Shown: in pieces, positions 1 through 6,473 of the stretch
Position numbering within the stretch: the stretch's first letter is position 1
Layout: the number at the start of each line of letters is the position of its first letter
NCBI GenBank assembly: GCA_017651385.1
Contig: JAGCCY010000091.1
Span: 1 to 7,984, forward strand
Length of the DNA: 7,984 nt
Direction of reading: 5' to 3'
Source of the DNA: Lachnospiraceae bacterium
GTDB taxonomy: Bacteria > Bacillota > Clostridia > Lachnospirales > Lachnospiraceae
Program-made: the position numbers and the translations under genes
Notes under the pieces: generated by a model
Databases searched by the model: none
Seen by the model: the letters and a program-made list of their open reading frames with translations, nothing else
What the model was told of the DNA's origin: nothing

Positions 1-1
1 A

Positions 2-442
2 GCCTCGCATGTCGTGCTCAACACTCCGTCACATGCGGGAAACATGGGCACCATAATGAGAAGTGCCTCGGGTTTTAAGATAGAAGACCTTGCGATAATA
101 AGGCCTTGTGTCGATCCGTTCGATCCAAAGACCATCCGCGCGTCGATGGGCGCGATATTCAGGATGAACGTTGAGGAATTCGATTCTTTTACGGATTATA
201 AAAAGGCCGCGGGAGAGCGGGAGACTTATCCTTTTATGCTTAAGGCCAAAAAGAAGCTTCCCGAGACCGAATTTAAAGCTCCGTTCTCTCTGATCTTCGG
301 AAATGAGGCGACAGGCCTTCCGGATGAGTTTTTAAATGAAGGCACAAGCGTGATCATTCCGCATTCGGACAGGATAGACAGTTTAAATCTTCCGATCGCG
401 GCAAGCATAGCCTTGTATGAGGCCACCAAACACGATTTTTGA
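2..442 (+). CDS. TrmH/SpoU-family RNA 2'-O-methyltransferase (5' truncated by window edge)
   Basis: Partial gene: the reading frame is open from base 2, so the true start lies upstream; the GTG at 14 is an internal codon, not a start. The visible 146 residues hold a near-complete SpoU (SPOUT) methyltransferase domain, which uses SAM to methylate a ribose 2'-OH in tRNA or rRNA. All three family motifs are present: motif 1 'NTPSHAGNMGTIMRSASGF' near the beginning, motif 2 'FGNEATGLPDEF' at about 296-331, and motif 3 'RIDSLNLPIAASIALYEA' at about 371-424, which together form the knotted SAM site. From memory, clostridial relatives carry roughly 80-100 further residues before this domain; that part would be outside the window. 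The RNA target cannot be told from sequence. The gene ends just before a strong terminator, so it closes its own transcription unit. Family assignment is very secure; subfamily is not. Confidence 0.93.
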   Translation, partial: ASHVVLNTPSHAGNMGTIMRSASGFKIEDLAIIRPCVDPFDPKTIRASMGAIFRMNVEEFDSFTDYKKAAGERETYPFMLKAKKKLPETEFKAPFSLIFGNEATGLPDEFLNEGTSVIIPHSDRIDSLNLPIAASIALYEATKHDF

Positions 443-444
443 TA

Positions 445-482
445 TAAACCCTTATCATTGCGATAAGGGTTTATTTTTTTTT
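445..482 (+). terminator. Rho-independent terminator after the TrmH-family gene
   Basis: A perfect 12-bp stem (445-456 paired with 462-473, core 'aaacccttatc' / 'gataagggttt') with a 5-nt loop is followed by nine T residues (474-482). It begins 2 nt after the TGA stop and separates the methyltransferase gene from the kinase operon. The minus-strand side has no comparable T run, so it should act in the + direction only. Confidence 0.93.
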
Positions 483-506
483 AATACTTATATTTCTTTT
501 GATTTA

Positions 507-534
507 TTTATATATGGGACAAATGTGTTAGAAT
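507..534 (+). promoter_or_regulatory. Candidate extended -10 sigma-A promoter for the kinase operon
   Basis: TAGAAT at 529-534 matches the TATAAT consensus in 5 of 6 bases and is preceded by TG at 526-527, making an extended -10 element. The best -35 is weak: TTTATA at 507-512 with a 16-bp spacer. Surroundings are AT-rich and lie directly after a terminator, which fits a promoter position. Transcription would start near 541, leaving a leader of only about 16 nt that is mostly the ribosome binding site (542-552, 'aaggaagggag'). The call rests on sequence alone. Confidence 0.55.
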
Positions 535-556
535 ATACGGAAAGGAAGGGAGTTTT

Positions 557-1681
557 ATGAAACTTAAGACCAAGCTTTATATTACGTTTGCATCCATAGC
601 GATATTGCCGATAATACTTTTTTCCATAAGTTTTATCGTGGTCAGCAGCATAATGATCAAGTTAAGGCAGACCGGCGGTGTCGATAACGTGGGAAATCTG
701 ATGCCGAAAAGTATCATGATATCCGGATGGATATGTTTCTTTGTGATCCTGTTTGTGATAGCGAGCCTTCTTACCGCTTGGATAGGAAAGAGCGTTTTCA
801 GTCCGATCAACGATCTGGGTATAGGACTTAAGCAGATAGCCGACGGAAACTTTGATTACACACTTGATACCACATCCGTCGACGGCGAGATCTCAGATCT
901 TTACAAAAGCTACGAAGAAATGAGGCTGAGGCTTAAGGAAAATGCCGATGAGAAGATACAGAACGAAGAGCAGAACAAAGAGCTCATCACAAATATCTCT
1001 CATGACCTTAAAACCCCCATTACGGCGATAAAAGGATATGTCGAAGGCATCATGGACGGTGTTGCCGATTCGCCCGAGAAGATGGATAAATACATTAAGA
1101 CCATCTACAACAAGGCCAATGATATGGACAGGCTCATAAATGAGCTTACGATATATTCAAAGATCGATACAAACCGTATTCCGTACACCTTCTTACGGCT
1201 TAACGTTTCCGATTACTTTAACGATTGTATAGAAGAGGTCGGAGTGGAGCTTGAGTCAAAGGGCATAGAACTTAATTATACAAACTTTGTGCCTGCGGAT
1301 ACACGTATCATAGCTGATCCCGAACAGCTTAAGCGGGTTATAAACAACATAATTTCCAATTCCGTTAAGTACATGGACAAGGAAAAAGAAAAAGGCATCA
1401 TTGACATAAGGATACTTGATGAAGCCGATGCGATAAAGGTTGAGATCGAGGATAACGGTCGGGGCATAGCGGCCAAAGACCTTCCGAATATATTTGAGAG
1501 ATTTTACAGAACGGACAGTTCCAGAAATTCGAGCAAAGGCGGAAGCGGTATAGGGCTTTCGATCGTTAAGAAGATCGTGGAAGACCACGGCGGGTATATC
1601 TTCGCGACCAGCAAAGAGGGCGAAGGAACCTGTATGCACTTTATATTAAGAAAGTATGAGGAGGCCAATAAAGATGAGTAA
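557..1681 (+). CDS. Membrane sensor histidine kinase (HAMP, HisKA, HATPase_c)
   Basis: A 374-residue sensor kinase that autophosphorylates a histidine and passes the phosphate to the regulator encoded next. Order of parts: membrane segment 1 (about 7-33), a short outside loop (about 34-53), membrane segment 2 (about 54-76), HAMP linker (about 77-130 with the 'DGNFD' element), HisKA with phosphoacceptor His149 in 'NISHDLKTPITAIKG', and the ATP-binding domain. The latter shows the N box ('NNIISNSVKY', 263-272), G1 ('DNGRGI', 299-304), F box ('IFERFYR', 312-318) and G2 ('GGSGIGLSI', 328-336). All catalytic motifs are intact. The outside loop is only about 20 residues, so there is no separate extracellular sensor domain; the signal may be sensed in or near the membrane. 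The start ATG sits 4 nt after a purine-rich ribosome binding site. The 3' end overlaps the regulator gene by 8 nt. The stimulus and the specific family (e.g. envelope stress) cannot be assigned. Confidence 0.95.
   Translation: MKLKTKLYITFASIAILPIILFSISFIVVSSIMIKLRQTGGVDNVGNLMPKSIMISGWICFFVILFVIASLLTAWIGKSVFSPINDLGIGLKQIADGNFDYTLDTTSVDGEISDLYKSYEEMRLRLKENADEKIQNEEQNKELITNISHDLKTPITAIKGYVEGIMDGVADSPEKMDKYIKTIYNKANDMDRLINELTIYSKIDTNRIPYTFLRLNVSDYFNDCIEEVGVELESKGIELNYTNFVPADTRIIADPEQLKRVINNIISNSVKYMDKEKEKGIIDIRILDEADAIKVEIEDNGRGIAAKDLPNIFERFYRTDSSRNSSKGGSGIGLSIVKKIVEDHGGYIFATSKEGEGTCMHFILRKYEEANKDE
1659..1664 (+). promoter_or_regulatory. Ribosome binding site that fixes the regulator start
   Basis: A perfect AGGAGG lies 9 nt before ATG 1674, inside the end of the kinase gene. 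It shows that the regulator starts at 1674 and not at the in-frame ATG 1656, which lies upstream of this site and would add six residues absent from normal receiver domains. Confidence 0.88.
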
Positions 1682-2366
1682 GATACTTATTATTGAAGAT
1701 GAAGAAGCTATCGCGGATCTTGAAAAAGATTATCTTGAACTTAGCGATTTCACGGTAGAAATAGCATCCGACGGCAATGAAGGCGAGAAAAAAGCATTAA
1801 ACGAAGATTACGATCTTATCGTGCTCGATCTTATGCTTCCGGGTAAGGACGGATTTGAAGTATGCAAGTCCATAAGGGAAAAGAAAAATGTTCCGATCCT
1901 TATGGTATCGGCCAAGAAGGATGATATAGACAAGATAAGAGGCTTAGGCCTCGGTGCCGACGATTACATGACAAAGCCGTTCAGCCCCAGTGAGCTTGTG
2001 GCACGTGTTAAGGCACACCTTGCAAGATATGAGCGCTTAGTCAACACAAACTCAAAACCCGACAATAAGATCATCGAGATAAGGGGTCTTAAAATAGACA
2101 AGACCGCAAGACGTGTCTGGGTGGACGGAGAGGAGAAACAGTTTACCACCAAGGAGTTCGATCTTTTAACCTTCCTTGCGGAGAATCCTAACCACGTATA
2201 TACAAAAGACGAACTTTTCAGAGAGATCTGGGATATGGAATCGATCGGCGATATTGCCACCGTAACTGTCCACATTAAAAAGATCCGTGAAAAAATCGAA
2301 TTCGATTCATCTAATCCCCAATACATTGAAACCATATGGGGAGTTGGATATCGATTTAAAATATAA
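1674..2366 (+). CDS. OmpR/PhoB-type DNA-binding response regulator
   Basis: A 230-residue transcription regulator, the normal length for this family, and the partner of the kinase encoded just upstream (8-nt overlap). The receiver domain (1-118) has the acidic pocket Glu8/Asp9, phosphoacceptor Asp52 in 'IVLDLMLPGKDGFEV', Ser79 at the Thr/Ser switch position and Lys101 in 'ADDYMTKPFSP'. The winged-helix domain (about 132-230) shows 'TTKEFDLLTFLAENP', the presumed recognition helix (about 196-209, 'TVTVHIKKIREKIE') and the hairpin wing ending in 'TIWGVGYRF'. Phosphorylation would promote dimer formation and binding to direct repeats at target promoters. I could not identify such an operator in this window. 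Translational coupling with the kinase gene is likely. The next gene overlaps the stop codon by one base. Confidence 0.96.
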   Translation: MSKILIIEDEEAIADLEKDYLELSDFTVEIASDGNEGEKKALNEDYDLIVLDLMLPGKDGFEVCKSIREKKNVPILMVSAKKDDIDKIRGLGLGADDYMTKPFSPSELVARVKAHLARYERLVNTNSKPDNKIIEIRGLKIDKTARRVWVDGEEKQFTTKEFDLLTFLAENPNHVYTKDELFREIWDMESIGDIATVTVHIKKIREKIEFDSSNPQYIETIWGVGYRFKI

Positions 2367-3010
2367 TGAATATAGTATATGAAGATAAGGACATCCTTGT
2401 GATAGATAAGCCTGCAGGGCTTGCGGTACAGACAAGATCCGTGGGCGAAAAGGATGTTGAAAGCGAGATCAAAAAATTAAGAAGATCAAAAGGTGAACCT
2501 GCCGAGATATACGTAGTGCACAGACTTGATAAGCCGGTATCGGGACTCATGGTACTTGCAAAGAACAAGGATGCGGCAGCAGTGCTTTCAAAGGAAATGG
2601 GCTCGGACGATTTTTTAAAGATATATAAGGCAAGAGTACTTAAGCCCAAAGACTTTATAAGAGGAGAAAAGCTTACCGATTATCTTGTAAAGGATGCAAA
2701 GACCAATACTTCGCATGTGGCGTCTTTGGATGAAAAGGGCGCAAAGAAAGCTGTTTTATCATATGAAACGCTTAACGAAGACGAATCCCTGGCAGAACTT
2801 TTGATAAAACTTGAAACCGGAAGACATCATCAGATCAGGCTTCAGCTTTCTCATGCGGGAATGCCGATCTTAGGCGATCTGAAATACGGGACCGAAGAAA
2901 GTAAGCGGGTATCATCGATGCTCAATATCTATACGGTTTCGTTAAGAGCGGTTGAACTGTCCTTTAAACATCCGGCCACACACAAAGAATTACATTTCAC
3001 CGTTGATTGA
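2366..3010 (+). CDS. RluA-family pseudouridine synthase
   Basis: A 214-residue enzyme that turns uridine into pseudouridine in rRNA or tRNA. Visible signatures: the N-terminal strand 'EDKDILVIDKPAGLAVQ' (6-22), the catalytic loop 'VHRLDKPVSGLMVLAKN' (51-67) with nucleophile Asp55, 'KIYKARV' with the conserved Tyr87, and 'ETGRHHQIRLQLSHAGMPI' (about 150-168) followed by 'LGDLKYG'. It lacks an N-terminal S4 RNA-binding domain, like the short RluA/TruC-type members. The position modified cannot be inferred from this. Its ATG shares its A with the last base of the regulator stop codon (ATAATG junction), so translation is probably coupled, and it is the last gene before a terminator. No separate promoter was seen. 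Confidence 0.93.
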   Translation: MNIVYEDKDILVIDKPAGLAVQTRSVGEKDVESEIKKLRRSKGEPAEIYVVHRLDKPVSGLMVLAKNKDAAAVLSKEMGSDDFLKIYKARVLKPKDFIRGEKLTDYLVKDAKTNTSHVASLDEKGAKKAVLSYETLNEDESLAELLIKLETGRHHQIRLQLSHAGMPILGDLKYGTEESKRVSSMLNIYTVSLRAVELSFKHPATHKELHFTVD

Positions 3011-3011
3011 T

Positions 3012-3041
3012 AAAACCACCCTTTTGGGTGGTTTTGTTTTT
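3012..3041 (+). terminator. Rho-independent terminator closing the kinase operon
   Basis: A perfect 10-bp stem ('aaaaccaccc' 3012-3021 with 'gggtggtttt' 3026-3035) and a TTTT loop are followed by GTTTTT (3036-3041). It starts 2 nt after the TGA stop of the pseudouridine synthase gene. The right arm and T tract overlap the proposed -35 of the next promoter. Confidence 0.92.
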
Positions 3042-3063
3042 GGGCCAATGATGGTAATATCAT
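3034..3063 (+). promoter_or_regulatory. Candidate sigma-A promoter for the lipoprotein gene
   Basis: TATCAT at 3058-3063 matches the -10 consensus in 5 of 6 bases, with TTGTTT at 3034-3039 as -35 and an 18-bp spacer. An alternative -10 is TAATAT at 3055-3060, with a TG extension at 3052-3053. Transcription would start near 3070. A promoter is expected here because a terminator lies just upstream and the lipoprotein has its own strong ribosome binding site, but the elements are only moderate. Confidence 0.42.
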
Positions 3064-3095
3064 CTTTAGAGGGATTTTTAAGAGGAGGAATAAAT

Positions 3096-4775
3096 ATGCT
3101 TAGGAAATCTTTTGTTTCTATCATTATTGTTCTTGCTTTGGTATTAACGGCCTGCGGCGGAAGTGTAAAAGTACCCGACATTGAGCCTTTGCCAAGTTTA
3201 AGTCAGAGTGTTGCTTCGGTTTCCGAGGTTGAGCCCGAGCCCGAACCCGAACCGGAACCGCCGATCGATCTTCCGGACGAAACGCTCAGTAAAGAAGAGA
3301 TCGCCTTTTTCGATGATTATATCAAACAAAGTTACAATTACGGTTTTCTTTTGTCGGATTATTCGGATGTAAGATATTGTGACCTTATGCAGGTCTTCTA
3401 TAACGGAGATCTTGATGCTTCTGTTACCGACGAAGATCGTGAAAAATTTTTGCGCATTTCCGGATGGGATGAAATGTATACGGGCTTAGCTAAGATCACT
3501 AACGCAAGGATGGATGAGATCCTTACGGAAAAGACAGGTTACGAATTCGATTACTTTTTTTACGGTCTTAACGGTGCGTACTCCGATTATGATTATTCCA
3601 ATCCTGAAGGACCGACTTATTACTTTGCCCGAGGAGATGTCAACTGGTACGTTTACGATGTTTATGAAGGTCATAGGGACGGTGACAAAGTCGTATTAAA
3701 GGTTTATCCCAATAAAGAATGCGAATACGGCTACGAGACAGGTTATTATATAACTCCGAAAGAAGTTGTTTTAAAACAGGAAGACGACAATTATCTTTTT
3801 GTTTCTTCGCTGCCATTGTATGAAGAAGGGATCATTAAAGAGTGGTGTTACGACTTAACGGTACCTTATTACGGATCGGCGCAGATAATGGTATACGAGC
3901 CCATGAAAGACGATGATGATATCACCATCAAGCTTATTTCGGACAACTCGTTGATCTTCACGTTCGTTAATTTCAATTACACCAATAAGCTTAATAAAAA
4001 GTTTGATTCCATAGACAGTATTGCTTTAGGAGATATTAACGCAGACTGTACGATCGATATGGTGGTAAAAGAAAGGTATAAGGAAAAAGACAATACATAC
4101 TCTGAAGTCTTTAAGGTCTATACGTGCAATGTCTGGGGATATTATTATCTTGATGACTCAGCAAGCGAGTTTGCGATGTCGGATCTTTCCGATTGCTCCG
4201 CAGAAGAAGTGTTAAATACACTTAGGAGCATGGCACAGTATACGAATGAATACAAAGAGAAATATATCAATGCCATAAAAGACGATCCCGATTATATGCT
4301 GGGATACGATTTTATAAATATAGATAGTGATGGCATTCCGGAGCTTATAAGAGTCGGTGACTGCGAAGCAACAGGCACCACGATAATGTCATGCAGCAAT
4401 TATTCCGATGAAATGGGTGTTCTTCAGACCATGAGACTCGGATTTACATATTCTCCCGGAAGCGGGATTTTGGATAACTGCGACGGACACATGGGATATT
4501 ATTACGATTATATCTACAAGCTTGAAAACGCAAGATTCACTCTGGTGGCTGAGGGTGAATATGAAGACGCTCCCGGCGGTCCCGACGAATACGGGAATTA
4601 TACTTATATATACAAATGGAACGGCAAGGAAGTTTCCGAAGATGTATATAAAAGAAATGTAATGAATGCAACGGGAGACGGCGGTTCGCTCGAGGACGGC
4701 TATGATTATTATCACCTTCTTAGCAAGGAAGAGATGTTATCACTCCTGAACGGTGAATACTCAAAGATCTATTAG
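3096..4775 (+). CDS. Lipoprotein of unknown function with acidic calcium-binding-like motifs
   Basis: A 559-residue predicted lipoprotein. The start at 3096 is chosen because AGGAGG (3083-3088) lies 7 nt before it and because it gives a clean lipoprotein signal: MLRK, a hydrophobic stretch (5-17) and the lipobox 'LTAC' with acylated Cys20. An upstream in-frame ATG at 2952 would run through the previous gene and the terminator. A low-complexity linker follows, with five Glu-Pro units (46-55). The mature part is rich in Asp, Glu and Tyr. Two segments resemble FG-GAP/VCBS or EF-type calcium loops: 'LGDINADCTIDMVV' (311-324) and 'FINIDSDGIPELIRV' (406-420). Near the end, 'YKWNGKEVSEDVYKR' (506-520) resembles an element I recall in clostridial lipoproteins of unknown role. 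It would sit on the outer face of the membrane. Its stop codon overlaps the ribosome binding site of the ligase-like gene, suggesting a joint envelope role. Function is not assigned. Confidence 0.88.
   Translation: MLRKSFVSIIIVLALVLTACGGSVKVPDIEPLPSLSQSVASVSEVEPEPEPEPEPPIDLPDETLSKEEIAFFDDYIKQSYNYGFLLSDYSDVRYCDLMQVFYNGDLDASVTDEDREKFLRISGWDEMYTGLAKITNARMDEILTEKTGYEFDYFFYGLNGAYSDYDYSNPEGPTYYFARGDVNWYVYDVYEGHRDGDKVVLKVYPNKECEYGYETGYYITPKEVVLKQEDDNYLFVSSLPLYEEGIIKEWCYDLTVPYYGSAQIMVYEPMKDDDDITIKLISDNSLIFTFVNFNYTNKLNKKFDSIDSIALGDINADCTIDMVVKERYKEKDNTYSEVFKVYTCNVWGYYYLDDSASEFAMSDLSDCSAEEVLNTLRSMAQYTNEYKEKYINAIKDDPDYMLGYDFINIDSDGIPELIRVGDCEATGTTIMSCSNYSDEMGVLQTMRLGFTYSPGSGILDNCDGHMGYYYDYIYKLENARFTLVAEGEYEDAPGGPDEYGNYTYIYKWNGKEVSEDVYKRNVMNATGDGGSLEDGYDYYHLLSKEEMLSLLNGEYSKIY
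3231..3263 (+). repeat. Glu-Pro codon repeat in the lipoprotein linker
   Basis: Five tandem Glu-Pro units plus one extra Pro, encoded by 6-base GAR-CCN units with varied third bases. Such stretches form a stiff extended spacer that lifts a domain away from the membrane anchor. The mixed codons suggest that it is kept for the protein and is not a fresh slippage expansion. Confidence 0.85.
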
Positions 4776-4779
4776 AGGT
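4774..4779 (+). promoter_or_regulatory. Ribosome binding site that decides the ligase-like start
   Basis: AGAGGT lies 6 nt before GTG 4786 and begins inside the TAG stop (4773-4775) of the lipoprotein gene. The earlier in-frame GTG at 4753 has no purine-rich site in front of it (upstream is 'cactcctgaacg'), so 4786 is preferred. Confidence 0.7.
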
Positions 4780-4785
4780 ATAAAA

Positions 4786-6456
4786 GTGGCGGGAAAGATC
4801 AAACTTCAAAAGCCAAAGAATATAGGAGAAGTAACGGACCATGTGGGGAACATCCTTGCATGGGCCGTTCTTCTTATTTATTTTACAGGCTTGCCGTTAT
4901 ATTATAAGGACGGTTATACTCTTATAGCCTCCAACAAGTATCTGTATTTAATGTATACGGCCAAATATATCGCTATCGCAATGGGAGTTTTTTTGCTTGT
5001 AAGGATGAGTTTTGGGGGATACTCTAAGGATGAGATCGCCTGTTACAAAGCAACCTACAAAACGGATATATTTGTGCTTTCTTTTATATTGCTTTCCGTT
5101 CTTTCCCATTTTTGTTCTTCGTTTAAATCCGGAGGAGAAAGTTATTTTACGGATTGGTTTATTGAGGGTTCGCTATGGGGCACAAGAGGCTGGTATATGG
5201 GTCTTGTGTCTTATCTTGTTTTCGCAATGTTCTATTTGATCCTTTCAAAGCTTTTGCGTCATACATATTTCGCTTATATCCCTATATTACTGACCGTGAC
5301 GCTTGTTTCGATTTGGGGTATCTTAAACAGATATAAGATCGCTCCGATAAATATGAATAACGATTACGGTGAGGGTGCATTTATAGCATCACTTGGAAAC
5401 ATCAACTGGTTCTGCGGTTATACATCCGTGATCGTGCCGCTTGGCTGGGGACTTTATATGGGGGCAAAGAAGCTTTGGATCAAAGTGCTTCTTTCTTTGG
5501 TGAATGCCATCACTTTTTATATGATATTTGTCAACAACTCGGACAGCGGTATTTTTGCTTTGTTTGTGACCATGGCGGTCTTACTCGGGTTTTCGTTTAC
5601 ACAAAAAGAAAGGCTTATGGCTTTTACGGAGCTTATCATTTTTATGCTCATACCGGCATCGCTTATAGGCCTTATGGATGTTTTGTTCAAAGGAAAAAGA
5701 ACGGGCGCTTCGGGAATTATAGAGTTTTTCTACGGAAAGCCGGCATTTATCAGCTTACTTATTGTTTTGATCTTTTATACGGTGTTCTTTTACAAGGTCA
5801 AAGAGTTTCCCGAAGAGATAATGAAAAAGATAAAAAAGGTATATGTTATCTTTGTTCCTTCGGTCTTTTCGTTATTTGTCCTTCTTATTATCATAAATAC
5901 ACTTTCGGGCGGTAAGCTTCCCGTAATAGGCGGAAAGGATGTCTTTATGTTTAAGGCAGGCTGGGGAAGCGGTCGCGGAGAGACATGGCTCTTCGGCTTA
6001 AGGACCTTTGCGAGCATGAATCCCTGGCATAAGCTTATCGGAAGCGGTCCCGATACATTTTATTTCGAACTTATAAAATATCCCGAGCTTAAAGCGGATC
6101 TTGATCTTGCATTCGGGGGAGCAAGACTTACAAACGCTCATAACGAGTGGATATCACTGCTTGTTAATAACGGGATACTCGGGCTTTGTGCTTTTATCGG
6201 CATGCTTGTTTCGGGTGTAAAGACTTCGTTTAAGTATGCAAAAGAAAACCTTTACATTATCGGATTTGCGCTTTCGATCATTTCTTATACGGCAAACAAT
6301 ATGTTCAGTTTCGAGCAGATCACTAATACCCCTTTTCTTTTCCTTGTGCTGGGGTTAGAAGGGGCCGCAATAGCGAGAGTGCTCAAAAAAGGCGCGTCGT
6401 TGACAAAAAGCGGGAGAAATACTAAAATTCATAGAAGTAAAAACAAGAAAAAATAA
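4786..6456 (+). CDS. O-antigen ligase / Wzy-like polytopic membrane protein
   Basis: A 556-residue inner membrane protein with a GTG start (set by AGAGGT at 4774-4779); starting at 4753 would add 11 residues. About 12-14 hydrophobic segments are visible, the first near residues 23-39 and the last near 512-534. After a long predicted outside loop (about 382-460) comes the Wzy_C/O-antigen-ligase signature: 'GSGRGETW', then '[13 protein letters not shown]', then '[19 protein letters not shown]' with His452, a position matching the essential His of WaaL-type enzymes. Such proteins move lipid-linked sugar polymers onto an acceptor or polymerise repeat units on the outer face. A Gram-positive cell has no lipopolysaccharide, so the acceptor here may be a cell-wall polymer, a lipid or a protein. 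No glycosyltransferase or flippase genes are adjacent. The C-terminal tail is strongly basic and its codons carry a promoter for the next gene. Family likely; substrate unknown. Confidence 0.82.
   Translation: MAGKIKLQKPKNIGEVTDHVGNILAWAVLLIYFTGLPLYYKDGYTLIASNKYLYLMYTAKYIAIAMGVFLLVRMSFGGYSKDEIACYKATYKTDIFVLSFILLSVLSHFCSSFKSGGESYFTDWFIEGSLWGTRGWYMGLVSYLVFAMFYLILSKLLRHTYFAYIPILLTVTLVSIWGILNRYKIAPINMNNDYGEGAFIASLGNINWFCGYTSVIVPLGWGLYMGAKKLWIKVLLSLVNAITFYMIFVNNSDSGIFALFVTMAVLLGFSFTQKERLMAFTELIIFMLIPASLIGLMDVLFKGKRTGASGIIEFFYGKPAFISLLIVLIFYTVFFYKVKEFPEEIMKKIKKVYVIFVPSVFSLFVLLIIINTLSGGKLPVIGGKDVFMFKAGWGSGRGETWLFGLRTFASMNPWHKLIGSGPDTFYFELIKYPELKADLDLAFGGARLTNAHNEWISLLVNNGILGLCAFIGMLVSGVKTSFKYAKENLYIIGFALSIISYTANNMFSFEQITNTPFLFLVLGLEGAAIARVLKKGASLTKSGRNTKIHRSKNKKK
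6400..6428 (+). promoter_or_regulatory. Near-consensus sigma-A promoter inside the ligase-like gene, for proS
   Basis: A perfect -35 TTGACA (6400-6405), a 17-bp spacer and a -10 TAAAAT (6423-6428, 5 of 6 matches) occur in the last codons of the membrane protein gene. Transcription would start near 6435, giving about 39 nt of leader before the proS ATG. This is the best promoter in the window, and its position directly before a housekeeping gene makes chance unlikely. Not tested experimentally. Confidence 0.75.
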
Positions 6457-6473
6457 GATTCAGGAGAGACAAA

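Noticed and set aside
1576..1589. Short inverted repeat 'cgtggaagaccacg' in the kinase gene
   Set aside because: It has only a 5-bp stem and encodes the conserved 'VEDHGG' of the ATP-binding domain, so it is likely coincidental.
1256..1639. Minus-strand open frame of 127 codons inside the kinase gene
   Set aside because: It overlaps the conserved ATP-binding domain of the kinase and shows no family motif; it is a shadow of the sense frame.
2952..3095. Upstream in-frame extension of the lipoprotein gene
   Set aside because: It would read through the end of the pseudouridine synthase gene and the terminator hairpin, and would bury the lipoprotein signal 48 residues into the chain.
5475..5915. 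Second + strand open frame of 146 codons inside the ligase-like gene
   Set aside because: It is in a different frame from a clear polytopic protein, has atypical Cys/Tyr/Arg-rich composition, and has no convincing ribosome binding site.
6429..6473. Possible T-box leader or riboswitch before proS
   Set aside because: Only 17 bases separate proS from the preceding gene, and the leader from the predicted start site is about 39 nt, far too short for a T-box with a specifier stem and antiterminator.
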